Assembly (NCBI GenBank): GCA_947579665.1
Contig: OX388349.1
Location: 18,756,459 to 18,820,458, forward strand
Direction of reading: 5' to 3'
DNA: 64,000 nt
From: Sympetrum striolatum
Lineage: Eukaryota; Arthropoda; Insecta; Odonata; Libellulidae
Made by a program: the position numbers and the translations under genes. Below the pieces are notes generated by a model. That model was not told the origin of the DNA. It searched no databases and worked only from the letters and a program-made list of their open reading frames with translations. Below, piece by piece: positions 36,501 to 44,302 of this stretch. Each line of letters begins with the position of its first letter. Position 1 is the stretch's first letter.

Positions 36501-37083
36501 CAGATGATGTAAGCAGTGATTATTTTTAGCTACAAATTAAATACCTGCCGAAGACTCGACTGATAATGACTCTGCGTTAATAAATATTGCAATTCACGGT
36601 AGTTGCATTAAGTGTATTTTTTCATGATAGAATGAAATGATATTCATTTCCTTTTCATCGGTTCCGGGATTATCCTCACCATGTGTTTCTTTCAAAAAAA
36701 AAGGAAATTTCACATATTCCCATGATCCTCAGAATGAAACTTTAGCCGTAAGATCTTAAGAAACTATCCGTCGATAATAAAATTCTTTGTATGGTAATAT
36801 ATCTATACTTATAATTCACAAATCTACATCCACATTTACATATGTGTCCATAAGGTCAATAGTTGGCATATGGCTAGGGATACATGCAAAATAGCTCCTC
36901 ATCCCAAGTCGACTACTTATGCTGAAAGTTAATTCTTTAAGAAAAATTTTTCAGCATAAAATTCACTATTACTATTCGCAGTATTAGAACACGCTACTTA
37001 ACAGAAAGGTGGCACGTGTTTACCTAGAACTTACTTTCACTGAATTTATTGGGTAAATTGATTTATGAAACGAAAGATTTCCT

Positions 37084-37262
37084 GTACGCCCGTTCGAACT
37101 CTCGTAGGATCGGCCAGCTGGACCACCCTTGGTCCGCCCGTTCGATCTCGAGTAGGATCGGCCAGCAGGACCGCCCAGCATTCCGGACTATTAGGCTACT
37201 CAAGTAAGACAATAAATGTATTTCTTGGCCAACCTCGACTGTTTCATTATGTCACTACGACA
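37084..37262 (+). repeat. Partial 5' LTR (U3 and promoter missing)
   Basis: Identical to 44124-44302 at an offset of 7040. The left border falls a few bases inside the second of three 49-bp tandem units of the LTR. It retains the AATAAA-like signal (about 37210) and the CGACA terminus, but not the TATA region. Confidence 0.93.
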
Positions 37263-37494
37263 TAAACTGGTGTCAGGTGTGTTGGCGAACGTCCCTGCGT
37301 GCCAAATCCTTCAGATTAGGTACATAAAGTTAAATTAAACGGGAAATAGTCATACTCTTTTTCGTTGTGTCGGTTGGGGATTTAGTGAATGTTTCAGTCA
37401 CGAAACTATTGCTGTGTGTTGACCGTCCGTTGCTATCGTTTCTCTCTGTATAGCAATACTTTGTGTTGGTTTCGTTGCCTATTCTCTTCTCATC
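37263..37494 (+). other. Retrotransposon leader (5' untranslated)
   Basis: Sequence between the 5' LTR and the gag ATG. It contains the primer-binding site. Packaging signals cannot be identified by eye. Confidence 0.7.
37268..37285 (+). other. Primer-binding site, tRNA-Leu type
   Basis: TGGTGTCAG lies five bases after the LTR terminus. It is complementary to the CTGACACCA 3' end common in animal tRNA-Leu, the expected position and form of a minus-strand primer site. The tRNA identity is inferred from the 9-base match. Confidence 0.6.
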
Positions 37495-38781
37495 ATGGCC
37501 TTAACCCCCCTTGGTCCATCGTCCTTCTCCTACTCAAATCCCTTCTGGTGGCCCGAGGACTCGTCTTCGCCCAACGGTGTTGCTCCTGCGGCGTGTCCGC
37601 GTATCTGTGATTCTAGCCCCCACCCCTTCCCTAATAGCAGTGCTCTCACGAATCCATTTTTAAGATTCAATGATTCGTCCTTTGCAATTAACATCCTTTC
37701 GGAAGATTCGACGCCTGAGGGAGATGTTTCGCCTGTTACTAGTGCTCCAACGCCTGAGGAAGATGTTTCGCCTGTTACCAGTGCTCCAACAATCCCACTC
37801 AATCCACTCGCCACACCGGCGACGATAGGAAGTCATATCTATTTTATCCCGTGCTTCAGCGGAGATGACGACGTTCCGGTGGAAAAATTCCTCGAAAATG
37901 TCAAGATAACTAGTCATCTGAGTGCATGGTCCGAGCAACAGACACTTTACATCGTGAGGTTGAGGCTAGCGGGTTCGGCAGCCGAGTACGTTCAAGCGAA
38001 TCCCCATATCTTCGCGTCCTATGAACTATTTGCAGAAAGCCTCAAGCGTAGATTCTCCTATAAGAAATCACCAATCATAATTGAGCGCCTATTTAGCACT
38101 TGCATGCAGGGGAACCTAGAATCTGTCAGCGTTTATGCGACGAGACTTCGTAAAATTGCAAGGGAATTAAAGGAAATCTCCCACGATCCACAATCGGAGG
38201 CAACCGCACGTATGATGGAACATCGATTAATGTCCCAATTCTTGATAGGACTACGGGAAGAGATCGGACGATTTGTTTTAATTCGGAATCCAGCCACGAT
38301 GTTAGAAGCAGAAAATTTCGCTCTCCTGGAAGAGGCGAACGTGCGGAATTACGCTCTCAAGCAAGCCGAAGTAACTTCAAGGCACCAATTTTATAATCTT
38401 CGCGTTGGGCAAGACAGTTTAAATGTCCCCCAAAACGTTTTTTACCCCCCAACTTACGCCATTCCTCCCGCGCACGGACAAGTTAATATGGTACAGACAA
38501 AGCAGCTGCAACAGCCTGTGATTGCCCCCCCTTCAGATACGCCTAGAGGAACCGAACGCAAATGTTATCACTGCGGCCGTACGGATCATATTGCTCGGTT
38601 TTGTCGATCCAGGCCTCGGAATTGCTACAACTGCGGCAGAACGGATCATTTTTCGCGGGATTGTCCCCTCCTTCTGTGCGGAATTTGCAAGCAGCCAGGG
38701 CACCGACCACTTGATTGCACTCAGAAAACTACGGTGCAGGGAAACGTCTTACCCCCGACCACACGGTCGGGGATGAACTAA
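37495..38781 (+). CDS. gag: Gag polyprotein of Ty3/gypsy element
   Basis: A 428-residue structural protein that would assemble the cytoplasmic virus-like particle and bind the RNA genome. Residues 1 to about 110 are proline/serine-rich and hold two near-identical DVSPVTSAPTP repeats. Residues about 115-290 resemble the retrotransposon Gag capsid domain, with a GDD--V--F hydrophobic start and an L-G-A--Y---L---F pattern. The C-terminus carries three CCHC zinc knuckles (C-X2-C-X4-H-X4-C): residues 357-370, 377-390 and 395-408, the nucleocapsid module. The first ATG of the open frame is used. The stop TAA (38779-38781) follows a slippery site and hairpin, so a fraction of ribosomes should continue into pol. 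The reading frame is uninterrupted. Three knuckles are on the high side for gypsy Gags, which usually have one or two. Confidence 0.93.
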   Translation: MALTPLGPSSFSYSNPFWWPEDSSSPNGVAPAACPRICDSSPHPFPNSSALTNPFLRFNDSSFAINILSEDSTPEGDVSPVTSAPTPEEDVSPVTSAPTIPLNPLATPATIGSHIYFIPCFSGDDDVPVEKFLENVKITSHLSAWSEQQTLYIVRLRLAGSAAEYVQANPHIFASYELFAESLKRRFSYKKSPIIIERLFSTCMQGNLESVSVYATRLRKIARELKEISHDPQSEATARMMEHRLMSQFLIGLREEIGRFVLIRNPATMLEAENFALLEEANVRNYALKQAEVTSRHQFYNLRVGQDSLNVPQNVFYPPTYAIPPAHGQVNMVQTKQLQQPVIAPPSDTPRGTERKCYHCGRTDHIARFCRSRPRNCYNCGRTDHFSRDCPLLLCGICKQPGHRPLDCTQKTTVQGNVLPPTTRSGMN

Positions 38782-41700
38782 TTTTAGCTGTGACTCCGGA
38801 AGCAGGCCTAATGGTTAGCGGATCTGTCCTGAATAGGCCCCTAAGATTCCTCGTTGATACGGGAGCAGCAGTCACCATTGTTCATCAAAGATGTTTCCCG
38901 TCGACGCATCTCCCTCTGCAACCATACAGAGCCCATATCCGAAGTGCTTCGGGTCATTTTCTCAATGTTGCTGGACAGTCTACTGTACCCTTCGTCATTG
39001 ACGGGCATAGCTACCCGAACGACGCATTAATTGTTGACTTAGGTGCTACTAATTATGATGGGATCCTGGGACTAGATTTCATGAAGAAATATGCATGCAG
39101 AATAAACCTGGATAGTCCTATCTTAACTATAGGAAGAAACCACACCGTAGGGCTAGTAGAAAGCAAAAGCCATGAATCGGGAGTGGATTTAATTGATTTG
39201 GAGCATCTTTCAGGGGACAAAGACATCAAATTGACCAGAGAAAAAGAAGATACCAGCCAAGATACGAGTAATATTTGTTCGGAAATCCTCTTGGACGAGC
39301 CAAACCGTTCGGATATCGAGGATCACCAGATTACGATAAGAAAAGATGAGCAGCAGTTTCAGCCAAAGTTAACAGGGTTAACGGCCATAAGAAATAACCA
39401 TGTAAATACGGAAAAGAACCTGAATGAACAAAGCGAAGAAGATGAATGGAACCAATTTTGTAGAAATAGACTCTTAGGTCATAACGCAAAGGAAAAAAGG
39501 TGCACAGAAACAGGCGATGATAACGGCAGGCGATCAGTAGATCTACGTGGTATTATGAGTGAAAAGACTGACGTCCAGGGCCGGACCGTAGTTTCCATGC
39601 AAAATAGTGAGGAAGATTGTGTTGATATGAACTTTGAGAAAATCTATGTGGAAGAAAATGTAAAGGTTCCCCCATATTCGATCGCGTTGGTTGAGGCAAG
39701 AAACGAGCAACTTGCAAGAAAAGAAGTTCTTACAGGAGAAGGTTCTCACGAGATGATGGTGTTACCCGTGTTGGCGAAAGTTTCCCCTGAGGGTAGGGCC
39801 CCAATATTACTTTGCAATTTCGGAGGTAATGAGCAAGTGTGGCGGAAAGGTGACCCTGTCCGAGTGGAAGTTCGAGTAGAGAAAGATGCAGAATTTGACT
39901 TTGTCGATACGGTTGAAGTCGCTGACCCTGAATTATGGCCGGAACCGAACCCCGGGAATGACCTTCTACCCCTTTTTAACTTCGAGGATGTACCAGGAGC
40001 CGCACTAGAAGAACTGAAGAAACTTCTCATCGACTTCGAGGACATATTCGTTTATGGCAATAATAAGTTAGGGTGCACCGACATAGTAAAACATGTCATT
40101 GAAGTCGAAGGAGCCGCGCCGATAAAAAAGCAGCCCTATAGAATACCACATTCACAACGGATAGCCCTTGATAATGCAATAACCGATATGTTAGAGCAGG
40201 GAATCATTGCACCATCAAAAAGTCCCTGGGCGGCTCCCCTTATATTAGTAAAAAAGAAATCACTAGAAGGGATGGGTGTTCAATATCGACCATGTATTGA
40301 CTACCGTGCTCTTAATGGGGTGACAAAGAAAGAAGTATTCCCGATCCCCAACATGGAAGAAACCTTTGATCAGTTGGGAGGTTCTCGGTTTTTCTCAACT
40401 CTTGACCTGTGCAGCGGATATTGGCAGGTGGAAGTAGAAGAGAGCAGCAAGGAGTATACCGCTTTTAGTACACCCAATGGTCACTACGAGTGCAATCGGA
40501 TGGGATTTGGATTGGCAAACGCGCCTTCTACATTCATGCGCCTCATGGGGCAGGTATTGCAAGGAATGATCAACCGAGGGTGTGTGTGCTACCTGGACGA
40601 CATTCTCCGCTACGATTCTTCATGTGAAGGACACATAGAAGGACTGAGGGAGATTTTTCGCAGGCTTAGAGAAGCCAACCTGAAGTTGAAACCCACGAAG
40701 TGCAAATTCTTCCAGAAACAGGCCAAATTTCTGGGTCATGTGATTTCAGCGGAGGGCCTAAAACCAGATGGAGACAAAATCAGCGCAATCCAATCCTTCC
40801 CCGCGCCCACTAGTGTCCGTGAGCTGCAATCTTTTCTGGGTTTAGTGGGTTACTACCGCAAATTTATCCAAGCATTTGCCGAGGTTTCCAGCCCGCTAAC
40901 TAACTTGATCCGCAAGGACGCCGAGTTTGCCTGGGGAGAAGAGCAACAGAGTGCATTCGAACGATTAAGGACCTGTCTCATGACCGAACCAATACTTAAG
41001 TTTCCAGAATTTTCGAAACCCTTTATCCTCACCACAGACGCATCTTCGAGAGCCTTAGGGGGAGTGTTGTCCCAACTATTTGAAGACGGGGAACATCCTG
41101 TGGCATGCGCTAGTAGGCAATTACACAAAGCAGAAAAGAACTACTCAGCCACAGAATTGGAATGTCTCGCGGTTGTCACCATGATTAAAAAATTCCGCGT
41201 CTACCTACTCGGAAAGAAATTCATTTTGTATAGCGACCACAAGCCCCTGAGATGGCTGCTGACTCTAAAGGAACCAAAACCAAGGTTGGCCCGGTGGGTC
41301 ATGGAACTAAACGAATATGACTTCGAATTTAAATACCGACCTGGGAAAGAAATTCCGCATTCAGACAGTCTGTCAAGAATCCCGAATGAAGTAAATATGC
41401 TGAGAGCCTGCAACACGACGTATGAGCCTGTGTGGGATAAAAACAGGATAGCGGATGAGCAGCGCCGCTGTGCAAGTTTGAAGCATTTTCATTCTCTGGC
41501 GGAAAGAAACGACCCCTGCTACTTTTACGACGAATACAATGTCCTCTACCATGTTCAATCGTCTAACATGGGCCCAAAAGCAACCATTTGCGCGCCCATG
41601 TCCTCGAAAAATTATATTTTAGAGCGCTGTCACGATTCTCCCCTAGGAGGACACATGGGATTCGAAAAGACCTTAGATATTGTTCAAAGATACTTCAATT

Positions 41701-42737
41701 GGGAACGGTGCTATTCCGACACACGGGACTACGTGCAAAATTTCCTTGAATGTAAAAAACGGAAGGCCCGAAATATACACGTACCGGTACAACCTGTCGC
41801 AGAGAGCACTTATCCATTGGAAAGGTTAGCAATTGACATTGTGGGCCCGCTACCAGTTTCATCTCGAGGAAATCGGTACATACTTACGTGCCAAGATCAT
41901 TTTACCAGATATCCTGAGGCCGTGGCAATCCCAGATCAGACCGCCACGACAGTAGCACGCGCCTTTACGGAAAATATAATTTGTAGGCATGGAACTCCTA
42001 AATACCTTCTTAGTGACCGAGGAGCGAACTTCACTTCTAAATTAATGAAAGAAGTATGCAGAATCCTCAAAATCCAGTCCATCTTTACCTCGCCATATAA
42101 CCCAGCAGCCAATGGAAGGTTGGAGCGGGCGCACCAATCCTTCTCCAATTATCTATCCCATTACGTCGCTCAAGATCACTCAGACTGGGACGAGCATCTT
42201 CCATTTGCTCTTTTTGTGTATAGGAATAGTAAGCACAGGATAACTGGGTTCAGCCCCGCCTATCTAATGCACGGAAGAGAGTTGAATATGCCTTGGGACG
42301 CGGTCTTATCCCCAACTACCTATTCATACAATGAGAACCCTTCCTACGACTTGGAATTAAAAACCCGTCTGCAGGCAGCCTATGCACAGGCCGAAGAGTT
42401 TAATAAGATTAATCTGGATAAAGAGCGGGAGAAGTGCAATGAAGGATTAAGCCTACCCGCGATCAAGGAGGGCCAACTGGTGTTGCTACGAAACATGACA
42501 ATTCAAACTGGGCAATCCAAGAAACTTACGTCACGCTGGATTGGCCCCTACAAAGTGATTAGGGAAAGAAGCCAAGTTACCTTCGACGTAGAGCATTGCA
42601 GCACAGGTCGCAGGACGACCGCTCACGCACGCAATCTGTTACCCCTACCGCCAGATCAAGAACCGAGATCCCCCACTCACATTTTTAACGATGAGAGAAA
42701 CGACCATTGCCGCACCTCCACATCTCCCGAAAACTGA
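38715..42737 (+). CDS. pol: Pol polyprotein: protease, RT, RNase H, integrase
   Basis: Open frame of 1340 codons in -1 relative to gag, with no ATG at its start (TGA at 38712-38714, then TTG), so it must be made by frameshifting near residue 10. Domains: aspartic protease with DTGA at residues 48-51 and an ILGLDF flap-end motif; an acidic linker to about 310; a short pre-RT domain; RT with catalytic D564 (LDLCSGYW) and YLDD at 626-629; RNase H with D775, E814 and D841; integrase zinc finger H973, H980, then F1010 in place of the usual Cys and C1013; integrase core D1041, D1101, E1137 (DD35E spacing); GPY motif at 1277-1279. It would convert genomic RNA to DNA in the particle and insert it in the nucleus. 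All catalytic residues are present. The oddities are the finger Cys replacement and YLDDILRY, where a small hydrophobic residue is usual at the R. Confidence 0.96.
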   Translation: MHSENYGAGKRLTPDHTVGDELILAVTPEAGLMVSGSVLNRPLRFLVDTGAAVTIVHQRCFPSTHLPLQPYRAHIRSASGHFLNVAGQSTVPFVIDGHSYPNDALIVDLGATNYDGILGLDFMKKYACRINLDSPILTIGRNHTVGLVESKSHESGVDLIDLEHLSGDKDIKLTREKEDTSQDTSNICSEILLDEPNRSDIEDHQITIRKDEQQFQPKLTGLTAIRNNHVNTEKNLNEQSEEDEWNQFCRNRLLGHNAKEKRCTETGDDNGRRSVDLRGIMSEKTDVQGRTVVSMQNSEEDCVDMNFEKIYVEENVKVPPYSIALVEARNEQLARKEVLTGEGSHEMMVLPVLAKVSPEGRAPILLCNFGGNEQVWRKGDPVRVEVRVEKDAEFDFVDTVEVADPELWPEPNPGNDLLPLFNFEDVPGAALEELKKLLIDFEDIFVYGNNKLGCTDIVKHVIEVEGAAPIKKQPYRIPHSQRIALDNAITDMLEQGIIAPSKSPWAAPLILVKKKSLEGMGVQYRPCIDYRALNGVTKKEVFPIPNMEETFDQLGGSRFFSTLDLCSGYWQVEVEESSKEYTAFSTPNGHYECNRMGFGLANAPSTFMRLMGQVLQGMINRGCVCYLDDILRYDSSCEGHIEGLREIFRRLREANLKLKPTKCKFFQKQAKFLGHVISAEGLKPDGDKISAIQSFPAPTSVRELQSFLGLVGYYRKFIQAFAEVSSPLTNLIRKDAEFAWGEEQQSAFERLRTCLMTEPILKFPEFSKPFILTTDASSRALGGVLSQLFEDGEHPVACASRQLHKAEKNYSATELECLAVVTMIKKFRVYLLGKKFILYSDHKPLRWLLTLKEPKPRLARWVMELNEYDFEFKYRPGKEIPHSDSLSRIPNEVNMLRACNTTYEPVWDKNRIADEQRRCASLKHFHSLAERNDPCYFYDEYNVLYHVQSSNMGPKATICAPMSSKNYILERCHDSPLGGHMGFEKTLDIVQRYFNWERCYSDTRDYVQNFLECKKRKARNIHVPVQPVAESTYPLERLAIDIVGPLPVSSRGNRYILTCQDHFTRYPEAVAIPDQTATTVARAFTENIICRHGTPKYLLSDRGANFTSKLMKEVCRILKIQSIFTSPYNPAANGRLERAHQSFSNYLSHYVAQDHSDWDEHLPFALFVYRNSKHRITGFSPAYLMHGRELNMPWDAVLSPTTYSYNENPSYDLELKTRLQAAYAQAEEFNKINLDKEREKCNEGLSLPAIKEGQLVLLRNMTIQTGQSKKLTSRWIGPYKVIRERSQVTFDVEHCSTGRRTTAHARNLLPLPPDQEPRSPTHIFNDERNDHCRTSTSPEN
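38739..38772 (+). promoter_or_regulatory. -1 ribosomal frameshift signal (slippery site plus hairpin)
   Basis: GGGAAAC at 38739-38745 sits in the gag frame as G GGA AAC, the canonical X XXY YYZ arrangement. A 7-nt spacer (38746-38752) leads to a perfect 8-bp stem: CCCCGACC (38753-38760), loop ACAC, GGTCGGGG (38765-38772). The gag stop comes 7 nt later. Shifting by -1 reads GGG AAA CGT and enters the pol frame exactly. All three elements are visible; efficiency is not known. Confidence 0.93.
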
Positions 42738-42983
42738 AACTTGCCTGCCCCGACACTACAGTCGGAACCCAATCCAGAATCCCTTTGTGTAAATACCAGA
42801 GACCAACTAATTTCGCCCCCTTCGTGTCACGACACTCAATTTGAACCACTGAGGCCCAGTCCAACTAGTTCAAACCCAGCCTCTCCCTCTCCGGGATTCC
42901 AGGGCAAGCCGTATACTGTATCCAAGTCTTGTAAACACCCCACCCATACGTATAACCTACGACCACTTCCAGGGCGAAGGTAG
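42738..42983 (+). other. Open tail in pol frame after pol stop
   Basis: After the TGA at 42735-42737 the same frame stays open for 81 more codons to a TAG at 42981-42983. It contains YNLRPLPGRR near its end; YNLRP-like words are common near the C-terminus of gypsy Pol proteins. This suggests either that the TGA is a recent mutation that shortened Pol, or that readthrough occurs. It cannot be decided from one copy. Confidence 0.4.
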
Positions 42984-43003
42984 CAGCTCCGATCCACCAA
43001 AAC

Positions 43004-43621
43004 ATGTCGCCGAAGAGGTATCGCCGGATGAAGGTGTCATCCAGCAAACTGCGATCGAGGCTCCAGCAACTCTTTGGGGATGACCTAGCAGATCTTGAGC
43101 CTGTCACTTCCCCCACACCTAGCAGAGACTCTAATGCCGACTCAGTCCTGACTTCTGGCAGCCAGACAACTTCCTCATCGGGACTAGGATGGGAGTCAGA
43201 AGCGGACCTTGTGTGCCCGTGGTGGACAAGCAGCCTCGGAATCTTCCCGACGCTGGTGGAAACGGACCCCTGGATCCAAGGAGGACATCCAGACCCACGG
43301 CCCGCGGAGTTAACTCTGCAGCCTGAACCCCCCACCACGATGATCAGGACCCCACTAACCAGCAGCACCCTGCCGAGAAGCAGCCCCGACCGATGTTGCC
43401 TAGAGTCGTTCAACCATGACCCTCCTCCGTCTGGACCCGTTGTCGCGCCCCCGCTCGCACTTCTCTCTCGATCCTGCGAGGAACAACTTCGGAATATCAA
43501 AAAGGCCCACAATCGGAGACGGCGCGAGTTAAACAAGCTGAGAAAGAGGGCCCTGAGGAAACAAAAGAACGCCTCCTTGCTACCCGTTGTTCCCCGCCCT
43601 GGTTGCAGTGACAATATGTAG
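43004..43621 (+). CDS. ORF3 downstream of pol, unknown product
   Basis: A 205-residue open frame in the position of env, starting at the first ATG after the pol tail closes, in -1 relative to pol. It is rich in Pro, Ser and Thr in the middle. It ends in a strongly basic stretch (residues about 167-192) with RRRRELNKLRKRALRKQK, suggesting a short helix that could bind nucleic acid. There is no signal peptide, transmembrane segment or furin-like site, so it is not an envelope protein by what can be seen. A 259-residue frame lies opposite it on the minus strand, showing that composition favours open frames here; the sense frame may therefore be fortuitous or a remnant of a longer Pol tail. Confidence 0.4.
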   Translation: MSPKRYRRMKVSSSKLRSRLQQLFGDDLADLEPVTSPTPSRDSNADSVLTSGSQTTSSSGLGWESEADLVCPWWTSSLGIFPTLVETDPWIQGGHPDPRPAELTLQPEPPTTMIRTPLTSSTLPRSSPDRCCLESFNHDPPPSGPVVAPPLALLSRSCEEQLRNIKKAHNRRRRELNKLRKRALRKQKNASLLPVVPRPGCSDNM

Positions 43622-43917
43622 TGTGTTCTGTGGAAATCGTGCATAGTGTTTTTTTAAATTTCTTTTTCTATATTTTGTGTATGAACAATCTCAGTGAAAG
43701 TAAGACAGTGTACTATTTACGCCTTACCAAACACCACGTTTTGCGGACATGAGAGAGCTGAATATTATTTCTTTTTTTAAATATTTTTTAAGGCTGTATT
43801 TTGTTTTTTATTTACATTTGTGCTTTTATACTGTGATTGTTTGTTTTTTTTTGCCAAATATTCCGGAACTGGTCCCCTCTCTTCTCCACCACCGGGTCTC
43901 AACTGCCATGGGGGTGA
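43622..43917 (+). other. Retrotransposon 3' untranslated region and polypurine tract
   Basis: Sequence between ORF3 and the 3' LTR, with T-rich runs. It ends in the purine-rich CATGGGGGTGA (about 43908-43917), which would prime plus-strand synthesis next to the LTR start. Confidence 0.65.
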
Positions 43918-44021
43918 TGTCGGGAGTAAGGGTAAAGCCACGCGCTGATACAATGTATCACAGTCGGTGCAACTCCTGACAATGTCGGTGCAACTCCTAA
44001 CAATGTAATCGTTCCCCAGAG

Positions 44022-44029
44022 TATATAAG
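44022..44029 (+). promoter_or_regulatory. LTR TATA box
   Basis: TATATAAG preceded by CAGAG. An initiator-like TCACTGA lies about 30 bp downstream (near 44058-44064), placing a probable RNA start there. The 5' LTR copy of this region is deleted. Confidence 0.75.
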
Positions 44030-44070
44030 GGCCGTGCCAAGAGACGAGAGGAGGCACTATCACTGAGCCC

Positions 44071-44217
44071 TTCGGTACGCCCGCTCGACCTGTAACAGGA
44101 TCGGCCAGCTGGACCGCCCTTCGGTACGCCCGTTCGAACTCTCGTAGGATCGGCCAGCTGGACCACCCTTGGTCCGCCCGTTCGATCTCGAGTAGGATCG
44201 GCCAGCAGGACCGCCCA
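44071..44217 (+). repeat. Three 49-bp tandem units inside LTR
   Basis: Each unit carries CGCCCG(C/T)TCGA, then AGGATCGGCCAGC and GGACC(G/A)CCC. Only units 2 and 3 survive in the 5' LTR. The role is unknown; a position in R or early U5 downstream of the TATA box is compatible with transcriptional or RNA-structural elements. Confidence 0.88.
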
Positions 44218-44302
44218 GCATTCCGGACTATTAGGCTACTCAAGTAAGACAATAAATGTATTTCTTGGCCAACCTCGACTGTTTCATTATGTCACTACGA
44301 CA

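Larger units (their letters stand above)
37084..44302 (+). mobile_element. Ty3/gypsy LTR retrotransposon, young, 5' LTR truncated
   Basis: Layout: partial 5' LTR (37084-37262), primer-binding site (37268), gag (37495-38781), pol in the -1 frame (to 42737), ORF3 (43004-43621), purine-rich tract (about 43908-43916), complete 3' LTR (about 43918-44302). The RT, RNase H then integrase order defines Ty3/gypsy. The 179 bp shared by the two LTRs appear identical, so insertion was recent. The element is clearly GC-richer than its surroundings. The missing start of the 5' LTR removes U3 and the TATA box, so this copy probably cannot drive its own genomic RNA. No target duplication can be tested because the left end is lost. 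Confidence 0.95.
43918..44302 (+). repeat. Complete 3' LTR
   Basis: 385 bp bounded by a 5-bp inverted repeat, TGTCG at the left and CGACA at the right. U3 has two tandem copies of TCGGTGCAACTCCT (about 43964-44005) and a TATA box. Three 49-bp tandem units follow at 44071, 44120 and 44169. AATAAATG at about 44249-44256 is the likely polyadenylation signal. The exact left border could be 43915 (TGATGTCG) instead. Confidence 0.9.

Noticed and set aside
39543..42148. Minus-strand ORFs of 61-99 residues inside pol
   Set aside because: Shadows of the intact pol frame.
43004..43621. ORF3 as an envelope gene
   Set aside because: No signal peptide, transmembrane helix or cleavage site can be seen.
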